A stretch of DNA of 64,000 nucleotides from the NCBI RefSeq assembly GCF_900100315.1, contig NZ_FNFF01000008.1:124001-188000 (forward strand), read 5' to 3'. The position numbers were made by a program, and so were the translations under genes. The stretch is from Streptomyces indicus. GTDB taxonomy: Bacteria; Actinomycetota; Actinomycetes; Streptomycetales; Streptomycetaceae. Shown piece after piece: positions 43,301 to 50,871 of the stretch. Within the stretch, counting starts at the first letter, position 1. Each line of letters opens with the position of its first letter. The notes beneath the pieces are model-generated. The model did not search any database, had not been told where the DNA came from, and was given only the letters and a program-made list of their open reading frames with translations.

Positions 43301-43820
43301 CCTGACGACCCTGGCCCTGGTCCGGCTTCGCCTGGACGACACCGCGGAGGCGGCCGCGCTCCTCGACCGCGCGGGGACGGTCGCCGCGGCGCTCGGCGAC
43401 CGGCAGGCGGAGCACGAGGTACGCCGGGCGCGGGCCGAACTCGCCCTGCGCGCGGGCCGTCCGGCGGACGCGGCGGCGGCCCTCGACGGGCACGCGGAGC
43501 AGACCCCGGTCCTCGCGGCCTGGGCCGAACTCCTCCTGGAACAGCCGCAGTCCGCGCTCACCCTCGCCCGCGCGGAGGTCGCACGGGCCGAGCGCACGGG
43601 CGAACGCCTCGCCGAGGTGGAGGCCCGGATCGCGCTCGGCGCGGCGCTCGTACGGGCGGCAGGGGAGCGGGGCGCGGGCCCGCGCGTGAGCTCCGGCGCG
43701 AAGGCGGGCGAAGGCGAGTTGGAGCGCGCCGCGTCGGTGGCCGCCGCGCTCCCCTACCCGGCAGGGACCCGGCGCGTGGCGTGGGCGCGGGAGGTGCTCG
43801 GCGCACCCGGCCACGGGTGA
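40374..43820 (+). CDS. SARP/AfsR-like regulator with BTAD, ATPase and TPR domains
   Basis: Cytoplasmic transcription regulator of 1148 residues. Residues 15-115 form an OmpR-like winged helix (LHLMGGFRAIR ... REQAMALCWPDADQHSATGSLRVALHAARRAL). A BTAD domain follows (about 118-265), then an AAA-type ATPase with Walker A GEAGVGKT (315-322) and Walker B LLVLDDLHAAD, and a long C-terminal TPR-like helical array. Large proteins of this build often control secondary metabolism or extracellular enzymes. No biosynthetic cluster is next to it. TAACCT nine bases before the ATG may be a -10 box of a nearly leaderless transcript, since only 22 bases separate the gene from the preceding terminator. Confidence 0.88.
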   Translation: MDARQTAGGGATAPLLRLHLMGGFRAIREAGPATPERWPRPSAQALVKLLAVTPGHRLHREQAMALCWPDADQHSATGSLRVALHAARRALEPELAPRAASSYLISDGAFLLLDPATVWIDADHVEAAARTALDSGQTEGRDARRIGELDSVLRQFTGELLPEDRYAHWAAARRDRLAALREEVLLALAAAHMAQGSPAEAAAAAEQVLAASPAEELAHQVLIDAYVRQGLRRRAVRQYHLCREALDAELGARPGPDTERLHRAALAAPAALAADLPPTLPAPLRGIRTARLHGRDAELARLLSDDGPPVRLLTGEAGVGKTRLAGEAARRAVAAGTVVLWGAGHDAEGHTPYGVFAEALDGWLAERSVAEWARAGAEYPELAAFLPSLGQVPAVGERSPEQERDRLFRATAGLLGELAAAQPVLLVLDDLHAADTGSYQLLGHLARRAGGGRWRCLVTYREEELPESDPRRADLAALVRQGLAVVEPVPRLDRDACLAVAREAAPAAVDDGRLGRVWDLSLGNPLFALELARDAATGTDGDDSSADSGTPADGAPYGSVAPDGVRQLVAERLARLDHDTRRIVEALSAAGARTATSELLDVAAQGLHPPVTGAAATEALERAIGAALIEERPVVVSGRQQPGLAFRHPLVRLTCYESLSAVRRRQLHGAFAQAVQRRRPDAVDTLAAHFTRADDPRAADYLRRAAERAAALYANDTADRYYRDLVARLDVDAARARLAHAHVLRRMGHFEQAAGTLRLALAEFERRAAHDDAVLAAALLAETLAKTSATASGLRILREHPVTADTAPEPAARHHLALSLIRCVQGRYAEGTEAAREALAASTAVPGAAGQGLAARAFALQSANLGLDGRFEEAREAGDRALAPAEAYGDPTLLGSVLSTLRENARRAGRLHEAVGIGTRALDLAERSGDPTAAAFERANLAELHLLLEQPGPARDLAVQAVAGAEAYDAWCFPYALTTLALVRLRLDDTAEAAALLDRAGTVAAALGDRQAEHEVRRARAELALRAGRPADAAAALDGHAEQTPVLAAWAELLLEQPQSALTLARAEVARAERTGERLAEVEARIALGAALVRAAGERGAGPRVSSGAKAGEGELERAASVAAALPYPAGTRRVAWAREVLGAPGHG

Positions 43821-43830
43821 ACCCTCCCGG

Positions 43831-45387
43831 TCAGCGCCCGCGCACCACCCGCACCGTCCGCAGCGAAGGATCCGCCGCGTCCGGCAGGTTCATGCCCGCC
43901 GCGATGCCGGTGCGCAGGTAGGTCAGGACCGGTTCGGTGAGGCGTTCGCCGGGGAGGGCCACCGGGATGCCCGGGGGATACGGGGTGAGCATCTCGGCGG
44001 CGATCCGGCCGTGGGCGCGGTGCAGCGCCACGTCCTCCGTGCGGGCGAAGTAGGCGTCGCGGGGCGGGATTTCCTGCGTCAGGCGCAGGTCGGAGGAGGA
44101 CGGGACGGCGACCTTCTCCGGCGGCTGGAGCTCCTCGGCGTGCTCGACGAGGTCGCGCAGGGCGAGGACGAGCCGGTCGGTGCTCTCCTCGTCGTCGGCG
44201 TGGGTGAGCTGCGCGCCGATGCGGCGGTGGTCGGACAGGTGCACGTCGACGCGGTGGTGGGTGCGCAGCCAGTCGGCCACGCGGTAGCCGGTCAGGCCCG
44301 GTTCCGCGAGGTCGATGACCGTGGGCAGCGGGTCGAAGTCGTGGGCGAGGCCGGGGCCGCAGAAGTCGGCGCGGTCCTCCACGTGCAGGCTGTCGACGGT
44401 CTCGATGGCCTGCCGGGTGGTGGCGGCCAAGGCCAGGGCGTCGCCCAGGAGTTGACGGCCGTGCCGGACCATCTGGCGGCGCCAGCCGTCGATGCCCGCG
44501 TAGATCAGGACGGACGGGCTGGTGGTGCCGAGCAGGTCGGCGCGCGAGGCGAGGGCGGCCGGGTCGATCAGGTCGCCCTGGAGGTGGAACACCGAGCCCT
44601 GTTCCAGGCCGCTGCCCATCTTGTGGATGCTCGTGACGCAGACGTCGGCGCCGGCGTCCATCGCCCAGGCCGGCAGGTCCGGGTGGAAGGGCAGATGGGC
44701 GCCCCAGGCCTCGTCCACGATGAGCGGGCGGCCGTGGTGGTGGCAGATCCCGGCGATGGTGTTCAGGTCGGCGGCGGCTCCGTACGGGGTGGGGCTGGTG
44801 ATCAGGACGCCGCGGGCGTCGGGGCGGGCGGCGAAGGCGCGGGCGACCGTGTCGGCCGAGGGCGGGTGGGCCAGATGCCGCTCCTCGTCCCACTGCGGTT
44901 CCAGCCAGACCGGTTCGATGCCGGACAGGATCAGGCCCGCCACCACCGACTTGTGGGCGTCCCGGCTGATCAGCAGGGACTCCCCGGGCGATGCGACGGT
45001 CAGCATGGCGGCCTTGACCGACAAGGAGCTGCCGCAGGTGGAGAAGTAGGTGTGCTCGGCGTGCACGGCGTCGGCCATCAGCTGCTCGGCGCGCTCCAGG
45101 ACCCGCCATCGCGTACGGCGGTCGTCCAGGCCGCCCGAGGCGAGGACGTCCCCGTAGAAGACCGCGTCGCCCAGGACCGCCCGCACATCCGGGTCCACCC
45201 CGCGGGCCCGCTTGTGGCCCGGCGGGGTGAAGCCGAACTCGCGCCGGTCGCGGTAGGCGACGAGGGCGTCGAGGACCGGCGTCTGCGTGTGGTCGATCCC
45301 GGGTGGGTGGTCGGTTCCGGGCGTGGGGTCGGTTCCGGTTCCGGGCGGCGGGCCGGTGCGGTGACCGGCCGTGTGGTCGGAGCACAT
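43831..45387 (-). CDS. Orn/Lys/Arg decarboxylase-fold PLP enzyme
   Basis: Cytoplasmic PLP-dependent enzyme of 518 residues. FGFTPPGHKRARG is the usual beginning of the major domain; TYFSTCGSSLSVKAAML, LIVDEAWGAHLPFHP with the cofactor-binding Asp, and SIHKMGSG with the PLP lysine follow in order. The C-terminal domain has MLTPYPPGIPVALPGE, typical of Orn/Lys/Arg decarboxylases. The first 25 residues after the ATG at 45387 are a Pro/Gly/Thr/Asp repeat. Substrate cannot be told apart by eye between lysine, arginine and ornithine. It ends 10 bases from the convergent regulator gene, and its leader contains 22-base tandem repeats. Confidence 0.87.
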   Translation of the reverse strand: MCSDHTAGHRTGPPPGTGTDPTPGTDHPPGIDHTQTPVLDALVAYRDRREFGFTPPGHKRARGVDPDVRAVLGDAVFYGDVLASGGLDDRRTRWRVLERAEQLMADAVHAEHTYFSTCGSSLSVKAAMLTVASPGESLLISRDAHKSVVAGLILSGIEPVWLEPQWDEERHLAHPPSADTVARAFAARPDARGVLITSPTPYGAAADLNTIAGICHHHGRPLIVDEAWGAHLPFHPDLPAWAMDAGADVCVTSIHKMGSGLEQGSVFHLQGDLIDPAALASRADLLGTTSPSVLIYAGIDGWRRQMVRHGRQLLGDALALAATTRQAIETVDSLHVEDRADFCGPGLAHDFDPLPTVIDLAEPGLTGYRVADWLRTHHRVDVHLSDHRRIGAQLTHADDEESTDRLVLALRDLVEHAEELQPPEKVAVPSSSDLRLTQEIPPRDAYFARTEDVALHRAHGRIAAEMLTPYPPGIPVALPGERLTEPVLTYLRTGIAAGMNLPDAADPSLRTVRVVRGR

Positions 45388-45444
45388 GCCGGGCGGGTAC
45401 CTTCCCTCGGCCCGCTCACACCGGCACCCGCGAGCATGGGGACG

Positions 45445-45521
45445 CGCCCGCGGGCACGGGGGGCGTCGCCCGCGGGCACGGGGGGCGTCGCCCGCGGGCA
45501 CGGGGGCCGTCGCCCGTGGGA
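45445..45521. repeat. 22-base GC-rich tandem repeat, 3.5 copies
   Basis: The unit CGCCCGCGGGCACGGGGGGC plus GT is repeated at 45445, 45467 and 45489 (one base changed), with a partial copy at 45511. Each unit contains the self-complementary GCCCGCGGGC, so transcripts from either strand can fold. It fills the gap between the SDR stop and the decarboxylase start, within the decarboxylase leader. Confidence 0.9.
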
Positions 45522-45529
45522 CGGGCCGT

Positions 45530-46558
45530 TCACCTGGTGTCCGTCTCGCCTCCGGTCACGGCGATGACCTCGCCGACGGTGAAGCCGGAGTCCGCCTCCG
45601 AGGCGAGGTACACGTACGCGGGCGCGATCTCCTCGGGCTGCGCGGGACGTCCCAGCGGGGTCTCGCTGCCGAGGTGGGCCAGGCCCTCCTTCGGCATGTG
45701 CGGATCGGAGTTGTTCAGGACCGTCCACGTCGGGCCCGGCGCAACGACGTTGGCGCGGATGCCGCGGGCCGCCAGGTGCGGGGCGATGGACTTGGTGAAG
45801 GTGATCACCGCGGCCTTGGAGGCCGCGTAGTCCATCATCGTGGTGGAGCCCTTCAGGGCCTCCTCGGTGGCCGTGGCGATCACCGCGTCGCCCTTGTTCA
45901 GGTGCGGCAGCGCGGCCATGAACAGGTGGAAGTACGCGTACGCGTTCGTCTTGAACGTGCGGTCCCACTCCTCGGCCGTCAACTGCTCCAGCTCGAGTTT
46001 GCTGTTCAGATACGCCGCGTTGCTCACGAGGATGTTCAGCTTGCCGAACTCCGCGACCGTACGGGCCACCGCGTCCCGGCAGAAGTCCGGGTCGCACAGG
46101 TCGCCGGGCAACAGCAGGCAGCTGCGGCCGGTCTCCTCGATCGCCTGCCGGGTCTCGTCCGCGTCGGGGTGCTCCTCGGGCAGGTGCACGATCGCGACGT
46201 CCGCGCCCTCGCGCGCGTACATGAGCGCGACCGCGCGGCCGATCCCGGAGTCGCCGCCGGTGATCAGCGCGGCCTTGCCGAGCAGCTTGCCGGCCGGCTT
46301 GTACGACTTGGCACGGAAGCGCGGGCGCGGGTCCATGTCCCGCTCCAGGCCGGGCGGGCGCTGCTTGTGGGCGGGGAAGTCGGGGGTGGGTTCGCCGGTG
46401 TCGGGGGTTGCGGAGGATGCGGGGGCGGGCGGTTCGGGGGCGGGCGGTCCGGGGGTTTGCGGGTCGTGCGGTCCGGGGGTTTGCGGGTCGTGCGGGATCG
46501 GGTGGTCGGGCTGTGTGGGCGCCACGGTCCGAGTGTTGGTCGGTTCCGGATGCGGCAT
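45530..46558 (-). CDS. Short-chain dehydrogenase/reductase with Pro-rich N-terminus
   Basis: SDR oxidoreductase of 342 residues. The NAD(P) loop is ALITGGDSGIGRAVALMYA; LNILVSNAAY replaces the common NNAG; the catalytic Tyr-Lys pair is in MDYAASKAAVITF. It belongs to the YhdF/YdaD-like group with an extended N-terminus (KQRPPGLERDMDPRPRF before the loop). The first 55 residues are extra and Pro-rich, with HDPQTPGP repeated twice. The cofactor loop suggests NAD(P)H-linked reduction of small carbonyls; the substrate is unknown. Same orientation as the decarboxylase gene but separated from it by the repeat region. Confidence 0.85.
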   Translation of the reverse strand: MPHPEPTNTRTVAPTQPDHPIPHDPQTPGPHDPQTPGPPAPEPPAPASSATPDTGEPTPDFPAHKQRPPGLERDMDPRPRFRAKSYKPAGKLLGKAALITGGDSGIGRAVALMYAREGADVAIVHLPEEHPDADETRQAIEETGRSCLLLPGDLCDPDFCRDAVARTVAEFGKLNILVSNAAYLNSKLELEQLTAEEWDRTFKTNAYAYFHLFMAALPHLNKGDAVIATATEEALKGSTTMMDYAASKAAVITFTKSIAPHLAARGIRANVVAPGPTWTVLNNSDPHMPKEGLAHLGSETPLGRPAQPEEIAPAYVYLASEADSGFTVGEVIAVTGGETDTR

Positions 46559-46639
46559 GGCGGCGTTCCTCCCGGCGTTCGGGCTTTCTCCTTGCCCGCC
46601 GCCGGGTTCCCTGCGATCCCGGCCGGAAACGGCACACGA

Positions 46640-46676
46640 CCGCGCCGGGCTCCTGGGGGAAAGGAGCCCGGCGCGG
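46640..46676 (-). terminator. Terminator after the PepSY gene
   Basis: Fifteen-base perfect stem CCGCGCCGGGCTCCT around a seven-base loop, 65 bases beyond the PepSY stop codon and 81 bases before the SDR start. It separates the two minus-strand genes. Confidence 0.85.
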
Positions 46677-46741
46677 TGGGCGGGGACGGGGGCAGGGACG
46701 GGGGGCGTCCCGGGGTTCAGCAGAGGCGCCCGCAGCGGAGA

Positions 46742-47488
46742 TCAGTCGTCGTGACGGTCGTCCGCGTCGTCCTTGTCATCGCGGTCGTCCGCGCGGTCGT
46801 CCCGGTCGTCGGCGTCATCACGCCCGTTCCGGTCGTCGCGGTCGTCCAGGTCCTCGGTGATACGGGAGGACTTGAGGTCGACGTTCCAGTCGCGCTCCTG
46901 GCCCTTGTCGTCCGTGGTCTCCACGTCCCAGGCCTGCGCACCGCGGTCGTCGTCGCCGTCGAGGTCGACCGAGGTGACGAAGCCCTTGGCCGAGGCGATC
47001 TCGGCGGCCTGCTTGGCGGAGACGGTGGAGCCCTTCAGGGCCGCACGGGCCTCGCGGACGTCGTCATCGTCGTCGCGCTCGGTCTCCTTGGAGAGGATCT
47101 TGCCGGTCTTGGCGTCGACGTCGATCTCGTACCAGGTGGAGCCCGAGCCGAGCACCTCGACCGTCCAGTCGCGGGAGTGCCGGGAGTCGTCGGAGTCGTC
47201 GTCCAGGTCGGCGGAGACCACGGTGCCGGACTGGGCCTTCAGGGCCGCGTCTATCGCCTGGGCGGCGGTGAGCCGGGAGTCCGACGCGGCCGAGGGGCCG
47301 GAGCCCTGCGCGGCCGAGTTGACGGTGGTCTGCGCACCCCGGCGGTCGTCGTCCCGGCTGTCGTCGCGGGCGGCCGAGGAGGCCGAGTTCGTGCTCGTGT
47401 CCGTGCCCGTGGCGAAGGCGTACGCGCTCCCGCCGGCGACCAGGGTGGCCACGGCGACGCCTGCGATGACGAGGTTGCTGCGCTTCAT
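46742..47488 (-). CDS. Secreted PepSY-domain protein with Asp/Arg-rich tail
   Basis: Exported protein of 248 residues. MKRSNLVIAGVAVATLVAGG and a following YAFA form the signal peptide. Two PepSY modules follow: LTAAQAIDAALKAQSGTVV ... WYEIDVDAKTGKIL and VSAKQAAEIASAKGFVTSV ... DWNVDLKSSRI. The last 35 residues are almost only Asp and Arg (DDRDDRNGRDD and similar), coded by GAC-GAC-CGC-like repeats. PepSY proteins bind or inhibit peptidases or sense envelope conditions; many stand next to two-component systems, which are not seen here. Promoter-proximal direct repeats suggest OmpR-type control. Confidence 0.88.
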   Translation of the reverse strand: MKRSNLVIAGVAVATLVAGGSAYAFATGTDTSTNSASSAARDDSRDDDRRGAQTTVNSAAQGSGPSAASDSRLTAAQAIDAALKAQSGTVVSADLDDDSDDSRHSRDWTVEVLGSGSTWYEIDVDAKTGKILSKETERDDDDDVREARAALKGSTVSAKQAAEIASAKGFVTSVDLDGDDDRGAQAWDVETTDDKGQERDWNVDLKSSRITEDLDDRDDRNGRDDADDRDDRADDRDDKDDADDRHDD

Positions 47489-47548
47489 GGACTCGGATCC
47501 TCCGTTGCTGTGTCGTTCGTTGCGATGACTCAAAGGTGCCGCGGGGAG

Positions 47549-47587
47549 CCTGAAGAGAAGCTGAAACGACCTGAAAGTTCCTTCAGG
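47549..47587 (-). promoter_or_regulatory. TTTCAG-type direct repeats, candidate response-regulator site
   Basis: Read on the minus strand, (C/T)TTCAGG-like heptamers occur at 47570-47576, 47560-47566 and 47549-47555, that is at 10 and 11 base steps, with an inverted copy at 47580-47587. Head-to-tail repeats at one helical turn are typical of OmpR/PhoB-family binding sites. The array lies 61-99 bases upstream of the PepSY start and also within the divergent lipase promoter region. Confidence 0.55.
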
Positions 47588-47697
47588 TTCGACTCGGTAC
47601 GACACGCACCCATTGCCCGGATACGCACGTGTCCTCCCGCCAGGATGAGCGCCGTCGGAGGTCCGCACCGGGCGGGTCCGGGACTCAGGGAGCGTGG

Positions 47698-48864
47698 ATG
47701 CGCAAGGCATGGCGGGTGCGCCGGGCAAGGGCGTGCGGGGCGATGGTGCTGGCCGGGGTGCTCGCCCTCGGCGCCGCGCCGGCGGGCGGGGCCGAGGAGC
47801 GCCCTGCGGCGCGGCCCGGGGACGTGGTGAGCGCCGAGCCCGCGCAGTACGGGCTGCTGCCGGGCCTGCTCACGCAGAAGACCCGGGCCTGGCGGATCAC
47901 GTACCGCTCCACGGGCGCGACCGGCAAGGCGAACGTGGTCTCGGGCGCGGTGATCGTGCCGGACGACGGCCGCACGGGGACGCGCCCGCTGGTCGTGTTC
48001 GCGCCGGGCACGGTGGGCCTCGCCGACAAGTGCGCCTCGTCGAAGGGCCGCCTGTCCGCGGTGTCGCTCCTGTTCGACAAGGGGCTGCGGCGCGGCTGGG
48101 GCTTCGTGCTGACGGATTACGAGGGGCTCGGCACCCCGGGCGACCACACGTATCTCGTCGGGGCCGCCGAGGGGAACGCGGTGCTCGACGCCGCACGCGC
48201 CGCCCAACGCCTGCCCCAGGCACAGAAGTTGGGCATCTCCGGGCGGTCCGGCGTCGGGATCGTCGGCTACTCGCAGGGCGGCCACGCCGCCTCCTGGGCC
48301 GCCGAGCGGCACCGCGCGTACGCGCCGGAGCTCAAGGTGCGCGGCACGGCTGCGGGCGGGGTGCCGGCCGATCTGGAGCGGGCCTTCGCGTACAACGACG
48401 GCAAGGGCGGCGCCGGGTTCGCGATGATGGCCGCCGTCGGGCACGACGCCGCGTATCCGCAGCTGGGCCTCGGCCGCAGCCTCACCCCGGAGGGCCGGCG
48501 GCTGGCGGACCTGGCCCGCGGCAGCTGCTCCGGCGAGATCCTGAAGGAGATGAAGGGGCGGCGGATGCACACCCTCGTCGACCCGAAGGCGGCCCCGGGC
48601 GGCCGGCTCTTCGACCGCGCGGACTGGCGGGCCCGCCTGGAGGCCTCCGACCCGGGGCGGACCGTGCCGGACCATCCGGTGCTGCTGTTCCAGGGCACGG
48701 CCGACGAGTTGATCCCGTACGAGGACGTCGTACGGCTGCACAAGACCTGGTCGCGCAAGAACTCCCAGGTCACCTTCCGCAAGGTGCCGCTCGGCACGCA
48801 CGCGACCACCGTGCTGTTCGCGGTCGGCCCGGTGATGAAGTGGATGGACCAGCGGCTGGGGTGA
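47698..48864 (+). CDS. Secreted alpha/beta-hydrolase (lipase family)
   Basis: Exported hydrolase of 388 residues with a signal peptide (basic RKAWRVRRARA, hydrophobic core, cleavage near AGGA, about residue 32). The nucleophile elbow is GIVGYSQGGHAAS; GTADELIP carries the likely Asp and GTHATT the His. VVFAPGTVGLADKCASS contains the oxyanion region. The layout matches the secretory lipase (LIP) family, acting on triglycerides or other esters outside the cell. GGGAG precedes the ATG. Divergent from the PepSY gene, convergent with the MFS gene. Confidence 0.88.
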   Translation: MRKAWRVRRARACGAMVLAGVLALGAAPAGGAEERPAARPGDVVSAEPAQYGLLPGLLTQKTRAWRITYRSTGATGKANVVSGAVIVPDDGRTGTRPLVVFAPGTVGLADKCASSKGRLSAVSLLFDKGLRRGWGFVLTDYEGLGTPGDHTYLVGAAEGNAVLDAARAAQRLPQAQKLGISGRSGVGIVGYSQGGHAASWAAERHRAYAPELKVRGTAAGGVPADLERAFAYNDGKGGAGFAMMAAVGHDAAYPQLGLGRSLTPEGRRLADLARGSCSGEILKEMKGRRMHTLVDPKAAPGGRLFDRADWRARLEASDPGRTVPDHPVLLFQGTADELIPYEDVVRLHKTWSRKNSQVTFRKVPLGTHATTVLFAVGPVMKWMDQRLG

Positions 48865-48881
48865 GCCCGGCCGAGACGCAC

Positions 48882-48917
48882 CCGAGGGCCTGATCCGCGT
48901 GCGGATCAGGCCCTCGG
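48882..48917. terminator. Bidirectional terminator between lipase and MFS genes
   Basis: Seventeen-base perfect inverted repeat CCGAGGGCCTGATCCGC with almost no loop, 17 bases after the lipase stop and 15 bases beyond the stop of the convergent MFS gene. Confidence 0.88.
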
Positions 48918-48932
48918 CCGTCGGTACAGGGC

Positions 48933-50369
48933 TCAGGCGGCGGTCTTCTCCGTCACCTCCTCCCGCGCACCGTCCGCGCCCGCGGCCCGCGGCTCGCCGC
49001 GCATCCACAGGAACGTGGCCAGGGCGCCCGCGGCCGCGATGCCCGCGGCGGCGAGGAAGGCGGCGCTGAAGCCGTCGGTCAGGGCGGGCAGGTCGCCGAG
49101 GCGGTCGGCGCCCTGCGTGGTGGCCAGGGCCGTGAGGGCGGCGAGGCCGAGCGCGGAGCCCACCTGGTAGGTGGTGTTGACGATGCCGGAGGCCAGGCCC
49201 GCCTGCTCCTGCGGGGCGCCGGACAGGGCGGCCATCATCGCCGGGATGTACGCGAGGGACATGCCGAGCGCCGCGACCAGCGAGGCCGGCAGCACGTCGA
49301 CGAGGAAGGTGCCGGTGGGCTCCACCGCCGAGAGCCACAGCAGTCCGGCCGCGAGGACCAGCAGTCCGCCGCCGATCAGTGGCTTGGCGCCGAAGCGGCC
49401 GAGCAGCCGGGAGGTGATGGCGGTCATGAAGACCATGAGCAGACCGGTCATGGGCAGCAGGGCCGCGCCGGAGGCGAAGGCACCGTAGCCGAGGACCTGC
49501 TGGAGGTAGAGGTTGAGGAAGTACCACATCGGGATCCACGCGGCGCCGAGCAGCGTCATCGCCAGGTTGGCCGAGCCCAGGCGCGGGACCCGCCAGATGC
49601 CGAGCGGCATCAGGGGCTCGCGGGACTTCTTCTGGATGACGAGGAAGAGCGCCAACAGGACTGCTGCGGCGGCCAGTTCGAGCAGCGTCTCGGCGGATCC
49701 CCAACCGGTCTCCGGGGCCCGTACGACCGCGAAGACGGCGAGGGCGAGACCGGCGGTGACGGTGACCGCGCCGAGAACGTCCACGCCTCCGCGGCGGGGT
49801 GCGACGGCCGGGAGCAGGCCGGTGGCGGCGAGGGTGGCGAGGCCGATCGGCACGTAGATGATGAACACCCAGGGCCAGCTCAGCCACTCGGTGAACACAC
49901 CGCCGAGGAAGACACCCGCCGTGCCGCCCGCGGGGGCGGCGGCCCCGTACAGGGCCATGGCCTTGCCGAGCTCCTTCGGGTCGTGCGCGAACAGGATCAT
50001 GAGCAGGGTCATGGAGGCGGGGGCGATGAGCGCTCCGCCCGCGCCCTGGACCGCGCGCCCGAGGACCTCGACCCAGGCGCTCTGCGCGGCGGCCGCGACC
50101 ACGGAGCCCGCGATCAGGACCACCCATCCCGCGGTGAACACCCGCCGGGCGCCCAGGAGATCGGAGAGGCGTCCGCCGAGCAGCAGCAGTCCGCCGAAGG
50201 CGATGACGTACGCGTTGAACACCCATTGCAGATCACCGGGCGAGAAGCCCAGGTCGCGCTGCATCTCGGGCAGGGCGACGCCGATGATCGAGGTGTCCAT
50301 GATGACCATGAACTGGGCGGCCGCGAGGACCGCTAGGGCCCACCAGCGGCGGGGTTGGACGGTTGACAT
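48933..50369 (-). CDS. MFS transporter, DHA2 (14-helix) family
   Basis: Membrane exporter of 478 residues with 14 predicted helices. FMVIMDTSIIGVALPEM is the DHA2 motif in helix 1, LLLGGRLSDLLGARRVF the loop 2-3 motif A, and LGRAVQGAGGALIAPAS helix 4 motif B. Members are proton-driven drug or metabolite exporters. It follows the HMA-domain gene by 36 bases in the same orientation and shares its CsoR-like control region, which is an unusual association. Confidence 0.9.
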   Translation of the reverse strand: MSTVQPRRWWALAVLAAAQFMVIMDTSIIGVALPEMQRDLGFSPGDLQWVFNAYVIAFGGLLLLGGRLSDLLGARRVFTAGWVVLIAGSVVAAAAQSAWVEVLGRAVQGAGGALIAPASMTLLMILFAHDPKELGKAMALYGAAAPAGGTAGVFLGGVFTEWLSWPWVFIIYVPIGLATLAATGLLPAVAPRRGGVDVLGAVTVTAGLALAVFAVVRAPETGWGSAETLLELAAAAVLLALFLVIQKKSREPLMPLGIWRVPRLGSANLAMTLLGAAWIPMWYFLNLYLQQVLGYGAFASGAALLPMTGLLMVFMTAITSRLLGRFGAKPLIGGGLLVLAAGLLWLSAVEPTGTFLVDVLPASLVAALGMSLAYIPAMMAALSGAPQEQAGLASGIVNTTYQVGSALGLAALTALATTQGADRLGDLPALTDGFSAAFLAAAGIAAAGALATFLWMRGEPRAAGADGAREEVTEKTAA

Positions 50370-50405
50370 GGCTGGCCTCGCTTGAGGGAGAGGGGAGGGG
50401 GCGAC

Positions 50406-50726
50406 TCAGGCGGGCACGCGGCCCGCGAACTCGTAGCCGGCCTCGTCGACGGCCTCGGCGACGAGTGCGTCGAGGGCGGTGAGGGCGGCAGGGTCGGCGG
50501 GGTCGCGGCCCGGTACGGCGGCCGGGGTCACGGTGACCAGGCCGGTACCGATCTCCACGGATACGGCGGCCACTTGGGGCAGCGCCCCCACGGCCTGGCG
50601 CACGATGCCCTGGCAGTGGGCGCTGCCGACACCCTCGACCTTGTAGACGACGGTCGCGCCCTCAACAGAGACAGCGGCCGGTGCGGTGGCAGCGGAAGCG
50701 GCGGGGGTGGTGTGGCAAGCGGACAT
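50406..50726 (-). CDS. HMA-domain protein with incomplete metal-binding motif
   Basis: Small cytoplasmic protein of 106 residues with one heavy-metal-associated fold (TVVYKVEGVGSAHCQGIVRQAV ... VAAVSVEIGTGLVTV ... AVDEAGYEFAG). The usual GMxCxxC is GVGSAHC at residues 32-38: the first cysteine is Ser35. A Cys-His pair at residues 4-5 might supply another ligand. GGAGG lies just before the ATG at 50726. Upstream are two CsoR-like operators, so copper-linked expression is likely even though the chaperone site is altered. It could be a copper sensor or sink rather than a CopZ chaperone. Confidence 0.82.
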   Translation of the reverse strand: MSACHTTPAASAATAPAAVSVEGATVVYKVEGVGSAHCQGIVRQAVGALPQVAAVSVEIGTGLVTVTPAAVPGRDPADPAALTALDALVAEAVDEAGYEFAGRVPA

Positions 50727-50755
50727 GGGAGCCTCCTCGAAGCCTGAGCGGTAGA

Positions 50756-50770
50756 TACCCCCCTGGGGTA
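50756..50770. promoter_or_regulatory. CsoR-like operator 1
   Basis: TACCCCCCTGGGGTA: six-base arms TACCCC/GGGGTA around CCT, 30 bases upstream of the HMA gene start. The shape matches the GC-tract, TA-flanked operators of the copper repressor CsoR in Streptomyces. Confidence 0.72.
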
Positions 50771-50789
50771 CCTGGCGACGGACATAGAT

Positions 50790-50806
50790 ATACCCCCTGC
50801 GGGTAT
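50790..50806. promoter_or_regulatory. CsoR-like operator 2
   Basis: ATACCCCCTGCGGGTAT: arms ATACCC/GGGTAT around five bases, 34 bases beyond operator 1. Two sites in one short promoter suggest tight copper (or thiol) control of the HMA-MFS pair. Confidence 0.72.
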
Positions 50807-50871
50807 GTTCCGCAAGGGGTAGATCTACTTCTCGACGAGGGCCGTCCAAGCAGCCCCGAAGCCCGCGGCCC

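Noticed and set aside
40962..43814. Minus-strand frame of 950 codons opposite the SARP-like gene
   Set aside because: Antisense shadow; the plus strand carries Walker motifs and BTAD.
45445..45521. Possible CRISPR array
   Set aside because: 22-base units without spacers and no cas genes.
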